DNA of 64,000 nucleotides, from the NCBI GenBank assembly GCA_052266715.1, contig JBQPRB010000010.1; one strand, given 5' to 3'. The stretch comes from Jeotgalibaca sp052266715 (GTDB lineage: Bacteria; Bacillota; Bacilli; Lactobacillales; Aerococcaceae). The notes under the pieces were generated by a model. The model saw only the letters and a list, made by a program, of their open reading frames with translations, searched no databases and was not told the DNA's origin. Position 1 is the first letter of the stretch. Every line of letters starts with the position of its first letter. The position numbers were made by a program, and so were the translations under genes. Positions 16,609 to 23,894 of the stretch are shown piece by piece.

Positions 16609-17072
16609 TGGTGATCCTCCTTTGCGTTGGATGTGACTTTTGTATTAACTGGCGTTGCGAAGTCTTTTGACTTTGTGTGTATTGGTTAATCATCTCGAGC
16701 GGGGCACGACCCCCGGTAGAAACGAAATAGCTATTCGTCCAAAGAGTAGGCAACTTTGTTGTCAGTTCTTTAAAATTCTTGTCTTAGTATTCGGGAAGGA
16801 GTTTCCTTGATGCGTTTCACTGCTTTATGAACCCCTAACTACAGGTTAATAGCCAAATGCAGGTAAACATAGTCCGGCATGATTTCCATTTCAAGAATTT
16901 CGATGGATAAGGAGGCGCACGTTTCTAAAATAAGCTCCTTCAAGCGTGCCACTATCGGTCCAACAAGTACCTGTCTCCGATATTTTTGACACCAGACCAC
17001 ATGATAGGCACAAGAATAAGTGATATTATTATTTGTTCTGTATTTTTTATTTTTCATGCTCACATTATACAT
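16601..17072 (-). pseudogene. tnpA: Inactivated IS200-type transposase TnpA
   Basis: The reading frame gives the Y1 transposase N-terminus (NNNITYSCAYHVVWCQKYRR). It then meets an amber stop at 16839-16841, where relatives have Gln (NL*LGVHKAVKRIK). A run of four T near 16770 then shifts the frame (EF/KELTTKLPTLWTNSYF). The C-terminal part with the presumed catalytic Tyr (MINQYTQSQ) persists. The HUH motif, normally HxH, reads YVY. At least three lesions make it inactive. Confidence 0.9.
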
Positions 17073-17264
17073 CTATATAATACAACTAAAAGCACGTCTT
17101 GTATCCCTATGCTTTAAAAATGGGTTTTTACAATGCTCATTCCGTAATTTGTCAAGATAGCGCACTGCAATAACATTTGCGTCGGTGTGTATTTTCTTTT
17201 CTGATTGCCTCTAACTGCTTTGCATGGATATAAATCCAAGGAGTTTCAAGGGCGTTTGGGGGTA
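17073..17264. other. IS left-end region, no gene
   Basis: About 190 bases between the broken tnpA and the second IS end. A possible left-end hairpin is AAAGCA/TGCTTT (17088-17122). Stop-riddled frames; no convincing gene. Confidence 0.4.
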
Positions 17265-17400
17265 ACGGACCGTAATGGCGATATTTATAAAAAAACGGAG
17301 ATAGCGTTTTTCTATTTCTCTTCTACTCCCAATAGATATTAGACTTTATCAACAAGACGCCTAGCGGCACAATTAACGTTTAAGACTTTCCCTCCTGAGA
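17265..17400 (-). mobile_element. Decayed right end of a second IS200/IS605-type copy
   Basis: The minus strand repeats, with many substitutions, the tnpB-3'/omega-RNA stretch at 14937-15065: the CTTGTTGA(G/T)AAAGTC, TTGGGA(A/G)TAGAA and AGAAATAGAAAAACG-like blocks align, and similarity stops at ACGGTCC in both. No tnpB body accompanies it, so this is a solo end. Confidence 0.65.
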
Positions 17401-17418
17401 ACTAAAGAATTTACGCGA

Positions 17419-17456
17419 AAAGCGCAAGTCGAACTCAATCGGACCTGCGCTTTTGA
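17419..17456. terminator. Bidirectional hairpin terminator
   Basis: AAAGCGCA..TGCGCTTT with GTC/GAC inner pairs and T-runs on both sides. It lies downstream of the methyltransferase gene and beside the solo IS end. A 36-codon open frame upstream of it on the minus strand (17465-17575) has no recognisable family or ribosome site. Confidence 0.55.
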
Positions 17457-17596
17457 TTTAGTAATTTTTGATTATTTCATGCATATTGTCATAGAACCAC
17501 AGGAATCGTAATGCTATTTTGGATTGCATACCATTCAAATGAATAAAAATCGCTTCCCTATAAAACATCGCTAGAGTATGTTTTATAAACGAAAGT

Positions 17597-17644
17597 GTTC
17601 AATTTTAATTAACGTTAACTGTTCAATTCTACTTGACGTTGACA
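17597..17644. repeat. Imperfect tandem 24-bp repeat
   Basis: Two adjacent 24-base units (17597-17620 and 17621-17644), both of the form GTTCAATTnTAnTTnACGTTnAC, agree at 19 of 24 positions. They lie between the terminator and the methyltransferase stop. No gene is supported in this AT-rich stretch. Confidence 0.6.
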
Positions 17645-17775
17645 TAGTTAAATACCGATTAGCATTTAACTCAATAAAACAACTACCTCTGAAAAATAAA
17701 CTTATAGTCTGCAACGAAATTATAAAAAGGTATGCCGCTAAAATTAAAAGTACTTTATGGATAATTTATACAAAA

Positions 17776-19092
17776 TTAATATGAATTATTAATTTCATCT
17801 ATATTTTCCAACAAAAAATCAGAAATCGGCTGCACAATAGCTCGTGCTAACAAAACAGGAACTGCATTTCCTATTTGTTTATATACTTTATCTATGCGAG
17901 CATTATGTGATATCGGCTTCCGCAATTTCCCATGAGATGAACCTAGGCTAAATTCGAACCAGTCTGGAAATGTTTGAATCCTTTGGATTTCCTTAATGGA
18001 TAATCGACGATTTTCACCACGAAATTCCCATTTGTTATGTCCAATTTTTTCCATAGGTTTGCCGCCAGGGTGTTGCGGAGCTTGACGTCCACTTGCTTGG
18101 ATAGTAAAGCTCTGCTCATCCCATGTTTTTTTTCTATTACGAGACATATACATGGTACTATATGAGCCTTCAAAATAATCACCCGGATCATCTTCGAGGT
18201 CCCCAATAGCTTCTCTAAGTGTAACCCAAGGAAGTTTATCATTTAACAAACTAATTTCATTTGGATTTCCATGAGTGGGTTCTGGCAATTCATAGTGGTA
18301 ACCAAATTTATCTTCAATTTTTTCTTTATGTACTCCAATTAAGAATACACGCTCTCGAGATTGAGGTACTCCATAATCTCTAGCATTTACTAAATGAGGT
18401 GTAACGGTGTAACCTGCACTTTCAAAATCTTCAATAATCTGCTTTATTACTTCACCTTTACCCAGAGTCATCATACCTTTGACATTCTCAGCTACAAAGA
18501 AAGCAGGTTGAGTTTGAATCAGAGCTCTAATAAAATGGATGTATAAAAAATTACGCTCATCATCAATTAACCGAGGACCCGCCTCACTGAAGCCAGGACA
18601 AGGGAATCCACCTATCATAAGAGAATTTTTGGGAAATAAAGCAACTTTTCTAATATCTTTTTGATGTTGGATAATTTCATTACTGAAATTCATTTTATAT
18701 GTTTCATTTGCTTCCAAGAACATATCATTGGTATAGATAGTTTTAAAAACACTTTTTTCTCTTATTGCATCAAATTTATTTTTATTTGAAAGAAAAACTG
18801 ATAGTGCTTCTTCATACCCTATAGTTGATACTAATCCAGCTAGTTCCGTGCCTAAATCTAGTCCACCAGCACCTGAGAAAAGCGAAGCTACACTAATTTT
18901 GTCTTTTCGATATTTAATATCATTAAATAATTTAATATCGTTATCGTCCTCTATAATTTTACTTGCTTCTTCTTCAATTTTTTGCATCAAAACTGACTGT
19001 ATTTCGTCAACTGATAAATCAGAAGAAGATCTAAATTTACGCTTAAAGCATTTGACATCATCTTTATCAATTATACTCACTTCATTAATCAT
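17776..19092 (-). CDS. DNA (cytosine-5) methyltransferase
   Basis: 438 residues. Motif I VASLFSGAGGLDLG (68-81), motif IV with the catalytic Cys in GGFPCPGFSEAG (Cys165), motif VI AENVKGM (201-207), motif VIII QSRERVFLIG (244-253) and motif X IGNAVPVLLARA near the end are all present. The target-recognition region lies between VIII and X. An unusual N-terminal extension of about 65 residues precedes motif I. Probably the protective methylase of a restriction system whose nuclease genes lie at 19895-22156. AT-rich relative to the core genome. Confidence 0.93.
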   Translation of the reverse strand: MINEVSIIDKDDVKCFKRKFRSSSDLSVDEIQSVLMQKIEEEASKIIEDDNDIKLFNDIKYRKDKISVASLFSGAGGLDLGTELAGLVSTIGYEEALSVFLSNKNKFDAIREKSVFKTIYTNDMFLEANETYKMNFSNEIIQHQKDIRKVALFPKNSLMIGGFPCPGFSEAGPRLIDDERNFLYIHFIRALIQTQPAFFVAENVKGMMTLGKGEVIKQIIEDFESAGYTVTPHLVNARDYGVPQSRERVFLIGVHKEKIEDKFGYHYELPEPTHGNPNEISLLNDKLPWVTLREAIGDLEDDPGDYFEGSYSTMYMSRNRKKTWDEQSFTIQASGRQAPQHPGGKPMEKIGHNKWEFRGENRRLSIKEIQRIQTFPDWFEFSLGSSHGKLRKPISHNARIDKVYKQIGNAVPVLLARAIVQPISDFLLENIDEINNSY

Positions 19093-19119
19093 AATTAGTA
19101 TTCCCCTTAATTCATCGTA

Positions 19120-19148
19120 TAGCTACTTTGGTAAAGTAACTATATCAA
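19120..19148 (-). promoter_or_regulatory. Methyltransferase promoter with embedded palindrome
   Basis: Minus-strand -35 TTGATA (19143-19148), a 17-base spacer and -10 TAGCTA (19120-19125). The 21-bp near-palindrome AGYTACTTT..AAAGTARCT (19121-19141) fills the spacer and the -10, so a bound protein would block polymerase. This suggests autoregulation or a controller protein. Confidence 0.5.
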
Positions 19149-19250
19149 AACTCATTCCAAAAGGCCAGCTTTTTGTATCTATTAAAAAATTTAAATAATA
19201 CCGAGTAGTGAATTTATAAGTTAATTCAACCAGTGTCAAATAAAAAAAAC

Positions 19251-19310
19251 ATACGAATTCGACATTATATTAAAAGTTATGGTAACTTCAATATAATATC
19301 GAATTCATAT
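19251..19310. repeat. 60-bp imperfect palindrome
   Basis: Arms GAATTCGACATTATATT and AATATAATATCGAATTC match except one G-T pair. An inner AAGTTA/TAACTT stem has loop TGG. No U-run follows, so it is not a plain terminator. It lies about 160 bases upstream of the methylase start. Confidence 0.7.
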
Positions 19311-19370
19311 GACGCAAAACCATGATAACACATTTTCATGTAGGGAAAAACACCTTTTTCAATCAAAACA

Positions 19371-19400
19371 TTGACAAATAGTTACTTTAATAAAGAAGGT
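19371..19400 (+). promoter_or_regulatory. Second, plus-strand copy of the methylase promoter-operator
   Basis: TTGACAAATAGTTACTTTAA.. on the plus strand repeats the methylase promoter segment TTGATATAGTTACTTTACC (minus strand, 19120-19148), differing by a one-base insertion and a few substitutions. The gene it would drive is missing. Confidence 0.4.
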
Positions 19401-19894
19401 TTTTGTAACATCAAAGTTATTCATTTTTAGCATGCCGCTTAAATATAAACAACAACTCTCCTCAAAATCTATCACTCAAACTGAACGTCCAAAATGGAAA
19501 ATAAAAAATAGTCACCGGACGTAATAGCTTTACAAAAAAACACTATTTGTTTAACATCTCATCATTCAACTCACAACAATATTCATACCCATGGACTAAC
19601 CGGGAATAGTCTGGTTACTGGAAAATCGGCATCTTCATAAAAATCAAGGAAAATTGATGCAGGATTTCTACCCTTAGCGGAAAGATCCACGCATATGTCT
19701 GTGAACTCAAATAAGAATATAGTTGTGACTTAATCCGTTTCCCCTTGGTAACGGATTTTTCCTGTCATGAAGGTCTACACTATTAGAATAATCAGTTAGT
19801 AAGCGGAATCTAATGATCGGATTATTATACACGACTAATTTAAACTTGGAACTTAAAGGTTTTTATCTCTGGGTCGGAATTCATCCATCCTTGC

Positions 19895-21223
19895 TTATGA
19901 ATGATGGTATGTACTTTCTTTACACCAAATATAATTAAAAAACCTTATCAAACTGTCACATACGTCTTTGTTCTTAATTACAATATATTCACCCACCTCT
20001 GAGTGGATACCAGAATAAGAGAAATCAGGAATATTATCAAATTCTTCTATGTTAATATTTTCTGAATAAATGAATTGTGTAGGTGTGAAATTACATGAAG
20101 TTATTACTGCAATATCATCAACTATTATAAATTTACAGTGAACTGAATCGTTTACAGCATATAAATGTTTGTTTGTAATAGTATAATTTTTGATAAATTC
20201 TTTAAATGAATGTGTATTCACAGGTTTTCTTTTCCCGTGAGAATGGTTGTTTTCATCTACAAAAGTTTGAGATAAGATTCTTATCTCAATGTCTTTTTTT
20301 GTTTCTTTAAGTAGTTCATTTAAGAATCCATATCTTTTGGTAGCAGTACTATTACTAGTAACATAATAAGAATAAGCAGAAACATGTTGACCACATATAT
20401 ATATCCTATTTTTTGATTTTTTTACTAAATCGATTAAATAATTTTCAAAAACACTTTGAGACTGGTAAAAAAAAGGTCCCATATAAAAATTATGATTTTT
20501 TTCGGGTTCGCTAACCATATAATTAGGTTTTTTAATTATTTGATAGTGATTGAATTTTTTTTGTTGGTTGAAACTTTCAATGGAAATTGAATTAGTTATT
20601 AATGTGGTAAAAAATATCTGGGCAGAGTTTCTAAAATTATTAAAATTTTCACAAATAATCATTAATTCATCCTTTATCTTATCCCTCACGGCTAGATTAG
20701 ATGAAGTTAGTGCTACTGCGTGAGAACCGTTTTTGAATTTTATATAAAAAGATTTTATGTGTAAACTATAAGGCATATTTCCTCTCGAAAATTTTTTTAC
20801 TTTTCTACTTCGAATATACATATGAGGGAAAATATACATTCTGAAGTTAGGATTTGTATAATTTATAGAATCTTTATATATAGCATCTGCAACATCATAT
20901 TTTGAAACAGGCTTACCATTAAAACAAAAATTTGAAGTTTTTAAATTAGTAATCTTTTTAGGGTAACTGTTATCATAGCCTTCTAAAGGAATAGAAATAA
21001 TGTTTATTTTAATACCTTGTTCGGATAATTTTTTAAAAAAAGAATGTAATATAGGATTATTATAAAGATAGAGGCTTGCATTAATTTCAGTAATATTTTC
21101 CTTATTCATTTCGATATATTCAGTAAATTTTTTTAAGATAGTAGGACTGCTGCCCTGTAAGTAATATTTTTCAGGATCAGCATATAAAGACGGACTATCA
21201 TATATTAACTGCGCATTTGGCAT
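19895..21223 (-). CDS. Phospholipase D-like (double HKD) nuclease, probable restriction/defence component
   Basis: 442 residues from ATG at 21223; the ATG at 21232 lies on the AGGAG ribosome site. Two PLD half-sites can be read. The C-terminal one is complete: H362-x-K364-x4-D369 (HCKFIIVDD) followed by TSCN (N378). The N-terminal one has H155-x-K157 (HIKSFYIKF) and SSN but no Asp at the D position. PLD-fold nucleases occur in restriction enzymes such as BfiI and NgoFVII. It lies 12 bases after the gene at 21236 and shares its AT-rich composition. DNA cleavage is inferred from the fold and the methylase context. Confidence 0.75.
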   Translation of the reverse strand: MPNAQLIYDSPSLYADPEKYYLQGSSPTILKKFTEYIEMNKENITEINASLYLYNNPILHSFFKKLSEQGIKINIISIPLEGYDNSYPKKITNLKTSNFCFNGKPVSKYDVADAIYKDSINYTNPNFRMYIFPHMYIRSRKVKKFSRGNMPYSLHIKSFYIKFKNGSHAVALTSSNLAVRDKIKDELMIICENFNNFRNSAQIFFTTLITNSISIESFNQQKKFNHYQIIKKPNYMVSEPEKNHNFYMGPFFYQSQSVFENYLIDLVKKSKNRIYICGQHVSAYSYYVTSNSTATKRYGFLNELLKETKKDIEIRILSQTFVDENNHSHGKRKPVNTHSFKEFIKNYTITNKHLYAVNDSVHCKFIIVDDIAVITSCNFTPTQFIYSENINIEEFDNIPDFSYSGIHSEVGEYIVIKNKDVCDSLIRFFNYIWCKESTYHHS

Positions 21224-21235
21224 ACAGCACATCTC

Positions 21236-22156
21236 CTAACTGTTTATTGTTATAGTTGGATAAGGGTGTATAAGTTCTGGATTACTGAAATTTGTACTAT
21301 TGATATCATGAGCATTAGAGATACCTAGTTCTCTTAAGCAATCAACCAAATTATTTGCAACACTATCTCCCTTTATATTTAATGGATTGTCAAATTTAAC
21401 AATAGGAGTTAGTTTATTTGCAACTATTCGCCAATCTACGTACACAGCCAAAGGTCTATTACCATCCCATTTTTCTTCTATAGTTCTGTAGTTTAGTGCT
21501 TTGCAAGCAAAATATACGTTAGGATTAGCATTCACATACTCTTCTATTGGTATAAGATTATCTATTACATCCTGCGTAGTCATTATATAATCATTAATTA
21601 AAATGTAGTTGGCAATACCGGAGTTCGCAATTACTTCTCCATTAATATAAGCATTTTTCTTATCTATACTCAGGTTTGTACCTGAATATACATCAAGTAC
21701 TTGGGTACGACTGAGGGGCATTAAACCCGATAGATCCCCACTAAGTTTATTTACTAATTCAAATTTCCACCCTAATGTAATAGAGCCTTCATTAGTGCGT
21801 TGTTTTTTTATTTTGTATACAAGATTTCTTGACATAAACAAATGTCTTTTGCTATTAGTAGCACTTTGAATCAACACTTGCCAATTTGGACCAAGTAATT
21901 GCTCTGCTCTCTCGGCATTTGTTTTATTCTCAATAAAATCTGCATTTTCTTTTTTAAATGATATTTTTATTTCAATATTTTCCCCTAAATGATTTATATT
22001 TTCAGCTTTTATATATATATCGGTTTTAGGTTCGCCTTTAGGACAGGTTGGTTTGCCACTTTTTAATATAATAAATGTTTCATCATTAAAGTTAAAAATT
22101 TGATTACAAGATAAAAGTGATAATATTCTTCTTTCTTCATTCCCAAATGTAGTCAT
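21236..22156 (-). CDS. Putative PD-(D/E)XK nuclease, first gene of a two-gene nuclease operon
   Basis: 306 residues from ATG at 22156 (AAGGAG six bases upstream). I do not recognise a named family. Residues 46-64 read D46 (KTDIYIKAE) then E62-I-K64 (IEIKISFKKENADF), the spacing of a PD-(D/E)XK active site, as in many type II restriction enzymes. The protein downstream in the operon is a PLD-like nuclease and the next gene a cytosine methylase. Together these look like a restriction-modification or related defence unit. It could also be the recognition subunit for the PLD protein. Confidence 0.6.
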   Translation of the reverse strand: MTTFGNEERRILSLLSCNQIFNFNDETFIILKSGKPTCPKGEPKTDIYIKAENINHLGENIEIKISFKKENADFIENKTNAERAEQLLGPNWQVLIQSATNSKRHLFMSRNLVYKIKKQRTNEGSITLGWKFELVNKLSGDLSGLMPLSRTQVLDVYSGTNLSIDKKNAYINGEVIANSGIANYILINDYIMTTQDVIDNLIPIEEYVNANPNVYFACKALNYRTIEEKWDGNRPLAVYVDWRIVANKLTPIVKFDNPLNIKGDSVANNLVDCLRELGISNAHDINSTNFSNPELIHPYPTITINS

Positions 22157-22791
22157 ATGCATCTCCTTATATTTTATGATTCAACTTTTACACTCAAAAT
22201 TATACTTTGAGTCAACTGCACCGTACTATACAATCATAAAGAATAGGCTGGACTCCAATTCATGTATACCTAACCACCAATGAAGAAGCAGGGTACCTGT
22301 ATTGAAAAAACGCTCGGATATCGAATACTTTTTTAAAGTGGTTGAATCCCTTCTGAATAAACATTTCCTTGTGAGACCTGTTTTTCACAAGGGATTTTTT
22401 AATACGAGGGTTAGTGTTTTAGTTTGCCAAATACTTTAGTCATATAACTCTATAGGTAGCAACGCAGTTCCCAAAGAATTAATTTCTTTTTAAGGTTTGA
22501 AAATTGCTTCAATACCTTTCAAGTATACCAATCACTAATGACCATAAGTCTACTATAACGATATTTTACAAACATTTCCATATACAATACAAAATCTCCC
22601 CTTACTCCTCTGCTATTGTCTATATTTCACATATAAAAAAGAATTAAACTTTCGTCTGGAAATCCGAGCGCAAATTACAGTACCCTTAATAAGCATTTGA
22701 ACAAAGACTTTAGATAGACTATTTCTCTATTATCGATTGCATCTTTAACAATACAACTATTCTATTTTTGCTAAAGCTAATCTCTCTAATA

Positions 22792-22843
22792 ACACCAGTG
22801 CGAGTAATATCTTCAAATTTGAAAATATTACTCGCACTGGTGT
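22792..22843. repeat. 52-bp near-perfect palindrome
   Basis: The 19-base arms ACACCAGTGCGAGTAATAT and its exact complement flank the palindromic centre TTCAAATTTGAA. The only mismatch is the C/A pair at 22811/22824. There is no T-run, so it is not an ordinary terminator. Confidence 0.85.
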
Positions 22844-22926
22844 CCCATTCGGCTACGAAACCGTACGAAAATACTTCAATATGTCAAAAACACGAAAAGA
22901 GACTGGGAAAAAACTCAGTCTCTGAA

Positions 22927-22970
22927 TAAAAAAATCCCAACTCCTTCATTTTGAAGGAGTTGGGATTTTA
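22927..22970. terminator. Strong bidirectional terminator
   Basis: The stem ATCCCAACTCCTTC/GAAGGAGTTGGGAT is flanked by A-rich sequence on the left and T-rich on the right, so it works on both strands. It separates the nuclease operon from the GC-rich cassette. Confidence 0.75.
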
Positions 22971-23146
22971 TCGTTTTAAAATATACAGTGAGCCAAATAT
23001 CTTATAATTTAAGTATCACACAAAAACAAAAGAAGTAGCTCACCATATATCAAAATTATAGCTCAATGGGAACGACCTTAACACTATAATTGGATTTTAC
23101 AATCCCGAATGATCATGAACCCTCCTCATTAGTCATTTTGTGGATT

Positions 23147-23254
23147 CTATTCCTTCGGAATTTCTTCTTGAAGATACGTTTCATACAGGTCGCCCTGCTT
23201 TTCATCCTGTAATGCTTTTAAAGATGTTTTTGTTTGCCCATAGTCGCACAACAT
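23147..23254 (-). CDS. Possible small ORF (35 aa) downstream of the GC-rich cassette
   Basis: An open frame (MLCDYGQTKTSLKALQ.., ending EEIPKE) that continues open back to about 23330 without a start. No good ribosome site precedes the ATG. It could be the end of a truncated gene or a scar of a mobile element. No family recognised. Confidence 0.2.
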   Translation of the reverse strand: MLCDYGQTKTSLKALQDEKQGDLYETYLQEEIPKE

Positions 23255-23330
23255 TTTCTGACCGTAAAATGAAATGAATGAAGAATCTATTCCTAACGGG
23301 ACGCGTTTGCTGGGGTTGGCGGTAGGTCAG

Positions 23331-23894
23331 TCACTTCCCGAAGCCCCAGCGTTTGTTCGTGCGTTCTCTGCTCATATTCTTCAATGCGTTTTCATCCCCG
23401 CTGGCTTTCGCGCGCAGCGCATCGATGGCGTCCCGCATCAGCTCCGCCAGTTTTTCAGTATCTGTTTCCAGCCCCTCTTTCGAAGTGGTCAAGACGAGCT
23501 GCACATGCTTCCCAGCTTCCAGCCGCTGTTTCAGGTGCTTATCATTATTCCCAAATAAGACATCCAGCGCCATGTGTGCGTGTTGGCTTGATGGGAACAG
23601 CTCTACCGCCCCAGCGTATTCATAGGCTTCAATCAAATCGTATTCGATGATAAAGTTGTGTTCCTGGAAGACGCGGTTCACCTGTCCCATGTCCGTTAAT
23701 ATTTGGTCCGTCCCGTAGTAGCCGACTGTCAGCGGCTCCCCAGCTGCCGTCCGGAAATAAGTTTCCACCACTAGGTCGGGCTTTCGTTCGTGCCCTCGGC
23801 TCCGCTTGAACCGTTCAATGCGCGCTTCCTGTTCCAGTTTCTCATCATAGGTCCGGTTGCTCTTGTCCCGAAAACCGCCAAACTGTTTCTTCAT
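23331..23894 (-). CDS. Hypothetical protein, second gene of GC-rich cassette
   Basis: 187 residues; no family recognised. Charged N-terminus (KSNRTYDEKLEQEARIERFKRSRG), a central alpha/beta part (LVVETYFRTAAGEPLTVGYYG; IIEYDLIEAYEYAGAVELF) and a helical Ala/Glu-rich C-terminus; no membrane segment or signal peptide. Its start codon overlaps the stop of the 688-residue gene upstream, so translation is coupled and the two proteins probably work together. Base composition is clearly GC-richer than the flanking genes, a sign of transfer. Confidence 0.75.
   Translation of the reverse strand: MKKQFGGFRDKSNRTYDEKLEQEARIERFKRSRGHERKPDLVVETYFRTAAGEPLTVGYYGTDQILTDMGQVNRVFQEHNFIIEYDLIEAYEYAGAVELFPSSQHAHMALDVLFGNNDKHLKQRLEAGKHVQLVLTTSKEGLETDTEKLAELMRDAIDALRAKASGDENALKNMSRERTNKRWGFGK

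Larger units (their letters stand above)
19149..19894. other. AT-rich intergenic region between methylase and nuclease genes
   Basis: It contains a 60-base imperfect palindrome (19251-19310), a plus-strand copy of the methylase promoter-operator (19371-19400) and a plus-strand terminator hairpin AATCCGTT/AACGGATTTTT (19733-19765). Two of these signals point rightwards on the plus strand, yet no plus-strand gene survives, so a gene may have been lost. No open frame here is convincing. Confidence 0.5.
22157..23146. other. Gene-free junction with hairpins and probable IS scars
   Basis: About 990 bases. Seen here: a plus-strand terminator CCTTGTGA/TCACAAGG followed by GATTTTTT (22370-22405), a 52-bp palindrome (22792-22843), a hairpin AGAGACTG/CAGTCTCT (22898-22923) and a strong bidirectional terminator (22927-22970). 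Frames in both directions are closed often. The hairpin pair resembles ends of decayed insertion sequences, but no transposase can be read. Confidence 0.45.

Noticed and set aside
17597..17644. CRISPR array
   Set aside because: Only two adjacent imperfect units without spacers and no cas genes in the window.
17578..17784. 68-codon plus-strand ORF before the methylase stop
   Set aside because: AT-rich, built over the tandem repeat, no ribosome site; overlaps the methylase end.
23000..23140. ISL3/IS1182-type transposase start next to the double terminator
   Set aside because: The hairpins look IS-like, but frames close within about 20 codons and no family motif could be read.
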